Origin: Amycolatopsis sp.
Lineage (GTDB): Bacteria > Actinomycetota > Actinomycetes > Mycobacteriales > Pseudonocardiaceae
Direction: 5' to 3'
Length of the DNA: 64,000 bases
NCBI RefSeq assembly: GCF_025464955.1
Contig: NZ_JAODNM010000062.1
Span: forward strand, 1-64,000
The translations under genes and the position numbers were made by a program. Of the stretch, positions 26,265 through 34,764 are shown one piece after another (the stretch's first letter is position 1; every line of letters begins with the position of its first letter). The notes beneath the pieces were generated by a model that did not search any database, was not told where the DNA came from, and saw only the letters and a program-made list of their open reading frames with translations.

Positions 26265-27287
26265 TCACTCGCCGACTTTGACCAGGACCTTGCCGAGGTT
26301 CTGGCCGCGCAACATACGAAGGAAAGCCTCGGGGGCGTGTTCCAGTCCCTCGGTGACATCTTCCCGGTACTTGATCCGCCCGTCCGCGATGCCGTCGGAT
26401 ACAACGCGCAGAAACTCCGAGAAGTGCTCCTCGACGAACTCGGTGTTGAAGAACCCGCGGAGCGTCATGTTCTTGGTCAGTACCACCTGCATGGTCTCCG
26501 CCAGTTCACCATCCGCCGCCTGACTGCCCCCGTTGTACTGCGTGATCAGGCCGCACAAAGGCACTCTGGCAAACCTGTTGAACAACGGCAGCACCGCCTG
26601 CCACACCGCGCCACCGACATTCTCGAAGTGCACATCCACACCTGCCGGGCAGGCGGCGGCCAGTTGTTCGGCGAAGTCCGGCGCGTGATGGTCCACCGCG
26701 GCGTCAAAGCCGAGTTCCTCGCGTAGGTACCGGCATTTGTCCGCGCCACCGGCGATGCCCACCGTCCTGCACCCGGTGATCTTGGCCAGCTGGCCGACCA
26801 CCGAACCGACTGGTCCGCTCGCGGAGGTCACGACCACGGTTTCACCGGGCTTCGGCTTGCCGATCACCATCAGTCCGCTGTATGCGGTGAACCCAGGCAT
26901 GCCGAGGACGCCGAGTCCGGTGGTCGTGGGCGCCAGCGTCGGGTCCAGTTTGCGTAGCCCGGTGCCGTCGGAGACGGCGTGACTGGCCCAGCCAGTCGGA
27001 GCGAGCACGGTGTCGCCCTCGGCGTAGTCCGGATGTTCGGACTGCAGAACCTCGGCCACCGCCTGGCCGTGCATGGTCTCACCGAGACCGACCGAGCCGG
27101 CGTAGTGGCTGTGCTCGTCCATTCGCATGCGCATGTAGGGATCCAGTGAGAGATAGCGCGCCCGCAGCAGCAGGCCACCCGCCGGGACGGGCGGGGGCGT
27201 GAACCGCTCCAGCCGGAAGTTGTCCAGCGTCGGCCAGCCGGAGGGCCTCCCGGCCAGCACCACCCGACGAGCAGTGATCCCGCTCAT
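26265..27287 (-). CDS. NADP-dependent oxidoreductase (CurA/PTGR-like MDR)
   Basis: A 340-residue zinc-free medium-chain reductase reducing activated double bonds with NADPH. It shows the N-terminal LDPYMRMRM segment typical of leukotriene B4 dehydrogenase/CurA relatives and a Rossmann part with TSASGPVGSVVGQLAKITGC near residue 160, plus the AVDHHAPDFAEQL region. ATG27287 follows GAGGGG; the upstream extension of the frame is not family-like. It is convergent with the TetR gene, but its leader carries operator-like sites, so it likely belongs to the same regulon. Confidence 0.88.
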   Translation of the reverse strand: MSGITARRVVLAGRPSGWPTLDNFRLERFTPPPVPAGGLLLRARYLSLDPYMRMRMDEHSHYAGSVGLGETMHGQAVAEVLQSEHPDYAEGDTVLAPTGWASHAVSDGTGLRKLDPTLAPTTTGLGVLGMPGFTAYSGLMVIGKPKPGETVVVTSASGPVGSVVGQLAKITGCRTVGIAGGADKCRYLREELGFDAAVDHHAPDFAEQLAAACPAGVDVHFENVGGAVWQAVLPLFNRFARVPLCGLITQYNGGSQAADGELAETMQVVLTKNMTLRGFFNTEFVEEHFSEFLRVVSDGIADGRIKYREDVTEGLEHAPEAFLRMLRGQNLGKVLVKVGE

Positions 27288-27324
27288 GTGCACACCCCTC
27301 ATGTCCTGAGTCTGTAGAATCTCA

Positions 27325-27342
27325 CAATGTTGATCGACATTA
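27325..27342. promoter_or_regulatory. TetR operator-like palindrome (site 3)
   Basis: CAATGTTGATCGACATTA lies 38 bases upstream of the CurA-like reductase. Its arms AATGT/ACATT and inner bases match site 1, giving the shared pattern AATGTYNNNNRACATT. Confidence 0.68.
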
Positions 27343-27354
27343 TCCTTGCCCGCC

Positions 27355-27385
27355 TGACATCGTATGTCAATGTCGAGCGACAGTG
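27355..27385. promoter_or_regulatory. Overlapping palindromes including TetR-like site 4
   Basis: TGACATCGTATGTCA at 27355-27369 is a perfect palindrome, and CAATGTCGAGCGACAGTG at 27368-27385 is a fourth copy of the operator pattern with one arm base changed. An outer CGTATGTCA/TGACATACG pair encloses it. The density suggests cooperative repressor binding before the reductase gene. Confidence 0.55.
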
Positions 27386-27423
27386 ACATACGGGCACTGT
27401 CGCACGTTCCTCCAGCTGGATGG

Positions 27424-27806
27424 TTGATTCCGTGAAGTTGGCGTGTGGTAGCTCGGCTCGACTGGCTTGGTGGCGTGGGCGCGTGACTGGTGTGGTTGTT
27501 GGGGTTGGTGTGGCGTGTGCGGTCGGGTAACTGTCCGTGAAGACACCATCTCGGCGGCCCCCCCCGCGTCCGCGTCCTACGCGGTGAAGGTGGCCTTCAC
27601 GACACGACCGACCACCACACCAGCCACATGAGTTACAGCCGCCACACCGGCCGCACACCACGCCGATCGAACCTTGCCAGCGGAACCTCGGACCTCGTCC
27701 TCAGCTTCAGTAGAGCCGAACCGACACGCGGCAGCCTGACCAGTGCATTCCGGTCAGCCCGACAGGCGGCTACTTCCACTACGTCACACGAACTTCACGG
27801 AATCAA
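27424..27806. repeat. Putative non-autonomous element with 16-base inverted ends
   Basis: The 27,390-27,883 stretch has no gene. TTGATTCCGTGAAGTT at 27424-27439 recurs inverted at 27791-27806, followed on both sides by CGTGT after a 0-2-base offset. The interior is GC-rich and carries the second 62-base hairpin repeat. This looks like a decayed or non-autonomous mobile element; no target duplication was identified. Confidence 0.4.
27537..27600. repeat. 62-base hairpin repeat, copy 2
   Basis: Near-identical to 26116-26177; it differs by a longer C-run and one A/G change. The same GTGAAGG/CCTTCAC stem closes it. Here it is not at a gene end but inside the putative element, so it may be a dispersed repeat rather than only a terminator. 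Confidence 0.7.
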
Positions 27807-27883
27807 TCGTCTAGATGCTCATCAACGACCAGGCCACCATCTGCCCGCGTGCTCGGAGCGCTGTCGCGGCGCCGCGCAGGCGA

Positions 27884-28387
27884 TCAGCTGGCGAGTGACT
27901 TCGTGGCTGCCTCGTAGTTCGTTGCTTGATCAGGCGTGAGGAGATGCGAGACGCGGACGAGGACGCCCCCGTTGACGTAGTCGTACTCGGAAAATAGGGG
28001 CGATGCCTTGCCGATGGCCTGGATGTAGTCCATCCGTGTTTTCGCCCCGGCAGCGTCTGCGTATACCTCGACTGATCCGCCGCGTGTGGTGTCGTCTGCG
28101 GCAGAGCCTTCGACCTGGTCGGCGGGAACTCTGTTGTCGGCGAACGCGGTCTTCGAGGTGTACCCGTTCGGGCGGCCAAGCAGATGGTTCGGGTCGTCAG
28201 CTGCGGTGTACGCCTTGACAAGTTTCACCGTGGGGATCTTCCCGATGAGCGTCGTGGTGACCTCGTCGGCTGTGGGAGCCTTCGCTGAGTTGGCGGCCGG
28301 CGCGGATGCTGCTGATCCGCCGCCGCACGCGGTGAGCATCGCGAGGGTGATCAGGATGGCGACCGGGGCACAACGACGAACGATCAC
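27884..28387 (-). CDS. Lipoprotein of unknown function
   Basis: An exported 167-residue lipoprotein. GTG28387 has AGGAGGAG upstream. The N-terminus is VRRC followed by the hydrophobic APVAILITLAML and the lipobox LTAC, with lipidation expected at Cys about 21. A low-complexity Ala/Ser linker leads to a soluble domain (VTTTLIGKIPTVKLVKAYTA; VEVYADAAGAKTRMDYIQAI; VLVRVSHLLTPDQATNYEAA). I recognise no named family, though the layout is common among actinobacterial surface lipoproteins. It stands alone. Confidence 0.78.
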   Translation of the reverse strand: MIVRRCAPVAILITLAMLTACGGGSAASAPAANSAKAPTADEVTTTLIGKIPTVKLVKAYTAADDPNHLLGRPNGYTSKTAFADNRVPADQVEGSAADDTTRGGSVEVYADAAGAKTRMDYIQAIGKASPLFSEYDYVNGGVLVRVSHLLTPDQATNYEAATKSLAS

Positions 28388-28769
28388 GGAACTCCTCCTC
28401 GATGTGCGGTTCAACGGTGTATGTCTCATCGCGGCGACCCAGCGTTACCGGGTTTGGTAACTATCCGTGTCCCGAGCTCTGTCGCCTAACCGGGCAGTGG
28501 TCTGGGGAAGGCTGTCCTCGTGCAACGTTCGTCGAAGTGTCGCGAGCAGTTCCCCAAGGACGCGGTCGGTCGGCCCTCCGGCCGTCCTCTGCGTCACGTA
28601 TTCCGCGACCTGGGTGAATCGTGAGGCCCCGCATAACTCGGTTCTGCGCCGACGCGGAGCGGTTTTCCTCGCGTTTGGGCCAAACGGGTGGTGCACCGGG
28701 CACCGCCCACGCCCCCGATCACTCTTCCTTAGAGTGGCTGAGTGACTACCTAGCGCGGGGGGAGGTGCG
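28388..28769. other. Intergenic stretch without a gene
   Basis: The leader of the lipoprotein gene and of the type VII locus. Open frames here are short and not protein-like. I see no clear terminator or repeat; the right end carries the GGGGGGAGGT ribosome binding site of the next gene. Confidence 0.5.
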
Positions 28770-29111
28770 ATGGCGGACGGGCAGGGCTTCACAGTGGACG
28801 TCGACGCCCTGAAAGAAGCAGGTCTGGGTCTGTCGGACCTGCTCTCGGCGTTGGACGAACTCCAGGTCGAGAACATCGACTGCGACCGCAAGTTCGTCGG
28901 ACACGGCGGGCTGGAGGACTCCTACGAGTCGTTCACGACGCGCTGGCAGATCGGCGTCACCAACCTCACCAAGGACGGCACTGAGCTCTCGCACCGGTTG
29001 ATCGACGCCGCCGGCCGCTACATCGAGGCCGAGCAGAAGCACCACGACATGCTGCAGGCGATCATTCACGGCACAGGCCCCGACCCCGGGCTCGGTGACG
29101 ATGGTGGCTGA
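28770..29111 (+). CDS. EspC-like type VII secretion-associated small protein
   Basis: A 113-residue helical protein of the WXG100/EspC kind, probably a secreted or chaperone-like partner of the toxin encoded next. It starts MADGQGFTVDVDALKEAGLG, has two long helices (LLSALDELQVENI; LTKDGTELSHRLIDAAGRYI) and no signal peptide, as expected for ESX-type substrates. It is preceded by a strong ribosome binding site, and its end overlaps the toxin gene by 11 bases. Confidence 0.72.
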   Translation: MADGQGFTVDVDALKEAGLGLSDLLSALDELQVENIDCDRKFVGHGGLEDSYESFTTRWQIGVTNLTKDGTELSHRLIDAAGRYIEAEQKHHDMLQAIIHGTGPDPGLGDDGG

Positions 29112-30426
29112 ACTGGGGGAGACCACCGACCCGACGGACCTCATCCCCGGCGACGCTGCCCAGATCCGCGCGTCGACGGCGCACCTGACGACCTACGGCG
29201 ACACCCTCGTCCAGATCGGCGACGGGCTCAAGACCCTCGAGACCGGTGGCTGGACAGGGGACGCGGCGGACAAGTTCCACGCGTTCTTCGACGGTGAGCC
29301 GGTGCGCTGGACGCAGTGCGGTGACGCGTTCCACGCCGCTGCCGCAGCCATCAACACCTACGCCGGATCTCTGGACTGGGCTCAAGGCGAGGCCGCCCAC
29401 GCGGTCGAGCTGTGGGAGTAGGGCGAGCAGGCCACCAAGGCCGCGCAGGCGCAGCACGACCAGGCCGGGCGCGAAGCCGCGCAGAAAGCCGCCGCTGCTG
29501 GGGAGCTGCCGCCGGCCGCGGCGCCGTTCTCCGACACCGGTGCGCCGCTGCGTTCGCAGGCGAAGGACATGCTGGCGCGCGCCCGCGCCCAGCTCACCCA
29601 GGCAGGCAACGAAGCCGTCGGCGTGGTGGACCAGGCCCAGCAGAACGCGCCGCAGGAACCCAGCTTCCTCGACAAGATCGGCGACGGTCTGACGACGGCG
29701 GCGGGCTGGGTGGGGGACCGTGCCGGGGACGCATGGCGTGATGTCGGCAAGGCCGCCAACTTTGTCGACGGGCACCTTGATGATGCCGCTGGCGGCATCA
29801 TCAAGGCCGGGACGAACCTGGCTGGCGACATCGTCAGCACCGTCGGCGACACCGCGGGCACGGTGTTGTCCGCGGTGGGGCTCGACGACGCCGGCAGGAC
29901 CGTGAAGTCGTCTCTGGACGACGCAGGTCACGCCGTCGACCAGTCTGGTCAGACGTCGGCGCACTGGCTTGACGACCGGGCGCACGACCTCGGCAACTTC
30001 GCCGAGAAACGGTACGACGACGTCGCGGACTTCGTCAGCGGCGACGAGGCCAAGGACACCGGTCCGCACTACGTGCTGATCGACGAGAACAAGTACCCCG
30101 AGTCCGCGGAGCACGTCCAGGAAGCTCAGAGCGGTCTGATCTGGCGCGGTGATGATTCCCAGCAGAAGGCCCCGAAGCCGGAGGAAGTCACGATCGATCG
30201 GGCCGGGGCGGACGATAACCGGCGAGAATCGCTCAACGGGATCGCGACCCGCTCTGGTGACGACCTCGACCGCGACGAGTACCCGCCGGCGATGTTCGCC
30301 GAGGGTGGGGCCGGGGCGAGCGTGAAGTACATCGACGCCTCGGACAACCGCGGTGCGGGCTCGTCGATGGGCCACCAGTTGCGTGGCCTGCAGGACGGCG
30401 ACAAAGTCCATATTGTCGCCGGATGA
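29101..30426 (+). pseudogene. Type VII polymorphic toxin with NucA/NucB-like DNase domain, in-frame TAG
   Basis: Reads as one 441-residue effector interrupted by TAG at 29419-29421. Residues 1-106 are a WXG-like secretion domain (GGWTGDAADKFHAFF). The same frame continues directly after the stop (GEQATKAAQAQHDQAG), through an Ala/Asp-rich linker, to a C-terminal domain resembling NucA/NucB deoxyribonucleases: IDENKYPESAEHVQEAQ, DDNRRESLNG, RDEYPPAMFAEGG near residue 392 and SDNRGAGSSMGHQL. The stop could be CAG to TAG (LWE-Q-GEQ). An internal ATG at 29569 could still give the DNase part without its secretion domain. Two candidate immunity genes follow. Confidence 0.75.
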
Positions 30427-30447
30427 CCGACAGAACGGAGACACCCC

Positions 30448-31218
30448 GTGACTGACCCCGTCCTCGACCGGCTTCTCGTTGCGGCCGCGCGCCGGGACCG
30501 CGGCGCCGATGAGGTGTGGCCCGCTGCTGCGGCCGCGATCGAGCTGCTGTGGTGGCTTGACCGGTTCGGCGAGGCCGGCGAGCTGGCCGAGACGACATTG
30601 CGCGATCTCGCCGCAGCACCGGGGCTGCTGTTCTCCCAGGACGTCCCGTTTGACGAAGCGATCCTGCTGGGTGCCGCTGCGGCAGGTGATGATCCGGGCG
30701 CGGCACTGGCGCGGGCACTGGCGATCGTGCCGGCCGAGACGGTCCTAGGGAAAAGTCTGTCCTGGAGCGCGGCGAAACTGCCAGGTTCCGAGCCTCATAG
30801 CCTGGTCCGTGGCGGGGCCCCGGCGAAACCGGCCAAGCCGCTGCGCGAGCGCGACCAGGCCCTGGCCGACCGCGACCCCAGCATCCTCAGCGACCCCGAA
30901 CAGAGCCGCTTGTGGAAGGCTGCGCACAGCGCCGGGCAGTACGAGGTGGCGCTGCGGCTACTGGACGCTGGTGGTGCACCGACTCGGTGGTTCATCGCGA
31001 CCTGGCTGGCGCAACATCTGGTCGAGGCCGGCGATGTGACCAGGGCGTCGGCGCTGCTCGTGGCGGTGCTACCGGACTGGATCCCGTATCAAGCGTGGGA
31101 CATCGTGCCCACGGGCATCGTCCTGCAACCCGGACTGCGCCCAGCCGTGACCGCGGAGGTGCGGGCGGCAGTGTTCGAGCAGATGGACATCGACAAGATC
31201 CCAGGGGTGGGGACGTGA
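30448..31218 (+). CDS. Hypothetical protein downstream of toxin, candidate immunity
   Basis: A 256-residue soluble, helix-rich, acidic protein. GTG30448 lies 21 bases after the toxin stop. Segments include PAAAAAIELLWWLDRFGEAG, LAETTLRDLAAAPGLLFSQD and SRLWKAAHSAGQYEVALRLL. No named domain is recognised. Its position right after a polymorphic toxin and its overlap (GTGA) with the next gene make it a candidate immunity or accessory factor. This is inference from context only. Confidence 0.6.
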   Translation: MTDPVLDRLLVAAARRDRGADEVWPAAAAAIELLWWLDRFGEAGELAETTLRDLAAAPGLLFSQDVPFDEAILLGAAAAGDDPGAALARALAIVPAETVLGKSLSWSAAKLPGSEPHSLVRGGAPAKPAKPLRERDQALADRDPSILSDPEQSRLWKAAHSAGQYEVALRLLDAGGAPTRWFIATWLAQHLVEAGDVTRASALLVAVLPDWIPYQAWDIVPTGIVLQPGLRPAVTAEVRAAVFEQMDIDKIPGVGT

Positions 31219-31850
31219 CCCCGGCGTTGGAGCGCCTCCTCGAGGTGTCGCGCGGTCCGACCGGGCAGGCGCGGCCGGTCGAGTTCGACACTGCCCGCGG
31301 GCCGCTGGCCGAACTCGGTGGGCTCTTGTCGCTGCGCAACGGGTTCTACGTCTGCAACGCGGGGGTGCAGGTTTTCCGCGCCGGCGACCCTGGCGTCGGC
31401 CCTGAGCTCGAGCACTGGAACCGGGCCGATACGTGGAAGCAGACCTACGCGACGCTGGCCGAGGGGTTGTTCTGCTTTGGCCAGGACTTCTTCGGGGTGC
31501 AGTTCGCGATCGCCGACCAGCGCAGGGTGGTCACCTTCGATCCCGAGACCGGCATCCGCACTGATCTCGGCGACTCCGTCGAAGACTGGGCGGCGTGGCT
31601 CCTCGATGACCCCGACACCAATGGCTGTCGAGCCTTCGCAACAGCCTGGCAGGACACTCACGGCCCACTGGAGCACCACCAACGGCTCATTCCGTGGCAG
31701 TTCTTCGTCCTAGGCGGTACGTACGACGAGGCCAACTTGACGGCCAAGGACTCGGCCACAGCCATGTGGATCCGGGGGCCGATCGCGCAGACGGTCGGCC
31801 TTCTCCCAGAAGGTGCAGAACTACACCTGCGTTCGTACCCGGCCAACTAG
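31215..31850 (+). CDS. SUKH-like candidate immunity protein
   Basis: A 211-residue protein whose start GTG31215 overlaps the previous stop. The pattern GGLLSLRNGFYVCNAGVQVF, then EGLFCFGQDFFGVQFAIADQ, VVTFDPETGI and SVEDWAAWLLDD resembles SMI1/KNR4 (SUKH) folds, which are frequent immunity proteins to secreted nuclease toxins. The family assignment is from pattern recognition and not certain. It closes the toxin locus. Confidence 0.62.
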   Translation: MTPALERLLEVSRGPTGQARPVEFDTARGPLAELGGLLSLRNGFYVCNAGVQVFRAGDPGVGPELEHWNRADTWKQTYATLAEGLFCFGQDFFGVQFAIADQRRVVTFDPETGIRTDLGDSVEDWAAWLLDDPDTNGCRAFATAWQDTHGPLEHHQRLIPWQFFVLGGTYDEANLTAKDSATAMWIRGPIAQTVGLLPEGAELHLRSYPAN

Positions 31851-32316
31851 AATGCGTATGTAGTTGACACGCCGATCTGCGCGTCGAGCTCTCACCGATA
31901 GTGCGACCGGCCGTGCTGAGGATGTCGCTATCGCTTCGACCTCGTACTTCCGGCTCTTCCTGCGCCCGTTGTCCGTGTCCGCTGATCCAGATTGTTCGGT
32001 GATCGGCGTCCGGGCCCGAACCAAGCTGTTGTGAGCGCGTTCGGCGAGAGGGGCACTGTGGCATTGCGGGACTGCACCATACAGTTAGACGTTCCTCAAG
32101 ATGGAGATCCTCCGGCCACACCACCTGGACGGGCCAATCCGGTCGTGAATCCGCTGAGGGGCGTCCGGCGCACTTGATTCGCACTTGCTTGCCAGATCGC
32201 GATCCTGAACGGTCGACGACTTCCTGCTCGTTCATTTCGATCCGCGCCCGCCGTCTGTGCGGGAATTCTAGGTCTGAAACTGTAGCGTTTCATTCGCCGA
32301 CGACGACTACTTCAGT
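31851..32316. other. Intergenic stretch without a supported gene
   Basis: About 470 bases between the toxin locus and the beta-helix membrane protein. Frames on both strands are short or arginine/serine-rich shadows. I find no RNA gene or repeat. Confidence 0.5.
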
Positions 32317-33906
32317 ATGACTGATTCCGGACACCTTCGTGCGCTTGCTGATTTGAGTGATCGAGAGGAAGAGCTTGTCGAGGCCGCGCGTCGCGGAGAA
32401 GAATTGAAGTGCAGTGATCTAGGTGTCGGCGACCTCGCCTGCAGTGAACTTGCCGAGCATCAAATTCGCGCCGAACTGATCCGGGAACTGGCCCTAGGTC
32501 GCCGCGGTGAACTGGACCCGCGAGGTGTCAAGTTGCGCGGAGCTCACATCGTCGGCATCTTGGACTTGGACTTCGTGCATGCCATTGCCGGACTAAGTTT
32601 TGCTGAGTGTGTAATTATTGACCCGATCACCGCGAAGGCTGCAAGCCTGCCGCAGTTTACGCTGACGCAAAGTTCTATAAATCGCGTCGATGCATCTAAT
32701 GCAACGATTTCCGGCAGCTTAATTTTCAACAAGCTAAGGATGCGGATATCAACCGAGGGAGGAGCCATCTGCCTGGTCGGTGCGCACATCGCGGGGGATC
32801 TGGATCTCAGAAATGCGGACATAACTAATGATGCAGGACCTATTCTTCATGCGGGGCGTCTGCAGGTTGACGGAAATGTAGAGCTCGGCGGGTTGCAGGC
32901 CGCAGGAAGTTGTGAACAAGGAAGCATTCGGTTGATTAGTGCGCGGATTGGCGGCTATCTCAGCGGCAAGGATGCGAAAATAGACAATGATATGGGTCCG
33001 TCCATATTTGCCGATCGACTGAAGATTGATGGCGGCGTCTCTTTAAGTGGATTGCATGCCTCTGGAGTCGGAGATCGGGGAACAATTCGCCTAAATGGTG
33101 CGCGCATCGGTGGTCAATTAACTTTTCTGCGAGCAAAAGTTCTTCATGGTGATGGGGGTGGGAGTAACTTCGATTTTGACAGTACTCGAGTGGAAAGAGC
33201 GGTCTTCTTTCCCGCTGAACTCATCTGCCCTGAGGCGTATGGTATGAAATCGTGTCCAAACTCCGGAAAAATTGACCTTGATGGCTTCACGTTTAGTTCG
33301 CTTCGTCGAGTGGAATGGAAGCAATGGCTGCACTTGATTCGCTTTCATAAGCCGAACTATCTCGCCTCGCCTTACAGGCCATGGCCGTATCAGCAGCTTG
33401 CCGCAGTTGAAAGGGCGGCTGGTCACGACAGCCATGCGCGTCAGATTCTTATCTGCCAGCAACATGACCTCCGTGTCCACGCGCCCGAGGCTGTCGGCGG
33501 GCGGGTGACCCTTTTGTTCCACTGGATGTGGGGAGCTCTTGCCGGCTATGGATATCGCGCGCGTCGAATCGCAGTCGCGCTGTTATTTGCGCTGGCTACA
33601 TCGGGTGCGTTGGGTTACGCGGCGGGGCAGTTCAGTGTCCGTCCAGGTCACTACGCAGCCGAACGCACTGGTACGGCAAGCGGCTCCGTGGGCGCTGCCT
33701 GCTCCAGTGTCGAACTCATCGGCCTCGGCCTCGATCGCGGGTTGCCGTTGGCGCCAACTGGTCTGCGGGCCAGCTGCGATCTGGATACCACTACGCGCTG
33801 GGGGCAGATATTCACTATCGCAATCTGGCTTGATCAATTTACGATTTGGGGCTTGGCTACGCTTGCCCTTGCGGGTTATACCAGCCTTATTCGTAAAAGC
33901 GGTTGA
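32317..33906 (+). CDS. Membrane protein with right-handed beta-helix-like repeats
   Basis: A 529-residue protein. After a helical N-terminus (EEELVEAARRGEELKCSDL), residues about 70-300 show irregular repeats of the form GAHIxGDLDL.NADI (GAHIVGILDLDFV; GAHIAGDLDLRNADI; SARIGGYLSGKDAKI; GARIGGQLTFLRAKV), suggesting a pentapeptide/beta-helix solenoid. Residues about 395-529 have two transmembrane segments (RIAVALLFALATSGALGYAA; FTIWGLATLALAGYT) with a cysteine-bearing extracytoplasmic loop. Relatives are often labelled membrane-associated oxidoreductase; I see no redox motif. The middle is markedly AT-richer than neighbouring genes. Confidence 0.72.
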   Translation: MTDSGHLRALADLSDREEELVEAARRGEELKCSDLGVGDLACSELAEHQIRAELIRELALGRRGELDPRGVKLRGAHIVGILDLDFVHAIAGLSFAECVIIDPITAKAASLPQFTLTQSSINRVDASNATISGSLIFNKLRMRISTEGGAICLVGAHIAGDLDLRNADITNDAGPILHAGRLQVDGNVELGGLQAAGSCEQGSIRLISARIGGYLSGKDAKIDNDMGPSIFADRLKIDGGVSLSGLHASGVGDRGTIRLNGARIGGQLTFLRAKVLHGDGGGSNFDFDSTRVERAVFFPAELICPEAYGMKSCPNSGKIDLDGFTFSSLRRVEWKQWLHLIRFHKPNYLASPYRPWPYQQLAAVERAAGHDSHARQILICQQHDLRVHAPEAVGGRVTLLFHWMWGALAGYGYRARRIAVALLFALATSGALGYAAGQFSVRPGHYAAERTGTASGSVGAACSSVELIGLGLDRGLPLAPTGLRASCDLDTTTRWGQIFTIAIWLDQFTIWGLATLALAGYTSLIRKSG

Positions 33907-34074
33907 TCGAACGAAGTTCACGCGGGTGACCCGTTTCTTGACAGATGGAATCGCGGAATCGCCGCGCTCTCAATGCAGGCTGTCGGTGCCCGCGTGCTGC
34001 CAGACTCAGGATGGCAAGCGGACTTTGAACGGCAGGGACCGCAACTCGATGATCAGTTCAGCCTTCGGGTGCGA

Positions 34075-34584
34075 TCAGCCAGTACTCCACTGAGCGCCAG
34101 CTGCTTCGAACCAGTCAAGGTAGATCAGGATGCCGCGTATTTCCTTAGCAACTTGTAGGAGGTGGCGGAGAACTGCTTGATGGATCAGCAACCCAGTCCC
34201 GCCCTCGTTCAGCTGTTGGTAGGGAAGGACCATGTCGGGATTCAGGTGGTAGGTGTTGCCATAGAACTCGAGCTCGACGAGGTCGCAGGGGAAGAGTTCG
34301 TTCTCCTGCCTGACCCCCTTTGGCTTGTACCACCGGTTTCGCTCTTCCTTCTGAGCTTTCCGTAGCTCGACCCAGATGTCCGCGAGGGCGTCGAGCCCTT
34401 GCCTCTTCAGCTCCTGAATGATGACGGTGTCGATCGTCTCCAGCGAGATCTGCTGATCGTTGCGTCCCTCAAACAGGCGGACATCGATCATGAGTGCCTT
34501 CAATTCTTCCGAATCGACACGAGTCCCATCCTGACGGAACGTGCCGTCTGTGGCCGCCTTCAGACGGTGCTGAATGGCTGCCAC
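34075..34584 (-). CDS. Hypothetical protein near the ABC-3C system
   Basis: A 169-residue frame from GTG34584. It reads naturally from a few codons upstream (LAEEVAAIQHRLKAATDG), so the exact start is unsure. Further segments are ELKALMIDVRLFEGRNDQQI, LKRQGLDALADIWVELRKAQ and FPCDLVELEFYGNTYHLNP. No family recognised. It lies 180 bases downstream of the ABC-3C ATPase on the same strand, but nothing shows that it belongs to that system. Bases 34,585-34,764 hold no gene. Confidence 0.55.
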   Translation of the reverse strand: MAAIQHRLKAATDGTFRQDGTRVDSEELKALMIDVRLFEGRNDQQISLETIDTVIIQELKRQGLDALADIWVELRKAQKEERNRWYKPKGVRQENELFPCDLVELEFYGNTYHLNPDMVLPYQQLNEGGTGLLIHQAVLRHLLQVAKEIRGILIYLDWFEAAGAQWSTG

Positions 34585-34764
34585 CTCCTCTGCCAGGGGT
34601 TAGCTTCCAGCGATGCGGCTCTTTGTCGAAAAAATGAGATTCGCGCAGCAGGTGACCACCCGGGATGAGCTCGCATGGGCAACTCCTAGACCTTCAGAGC
34701 AGAGGCTGAGCCGTCTTCGTAGGAGTGCAGGCAACAAGTTCCCACGCGCAAACGTGCGCGCGTG

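Noticed and set aside
29062..30444. 460-codon minus-strand frame over the toxin gene
   Set aside because: Repetitive Arg/Val composition without domains. The plus frame has the WXG and NucA/NucB-like motifs.
32688..32707. GATGCATCTAATGCAAC-like sequence resembling the 14.5 kb palindrome
   Set aside because: It lies inside the beta-helix membrane protein gene and matches only partly, so it is probably a chance similarity.
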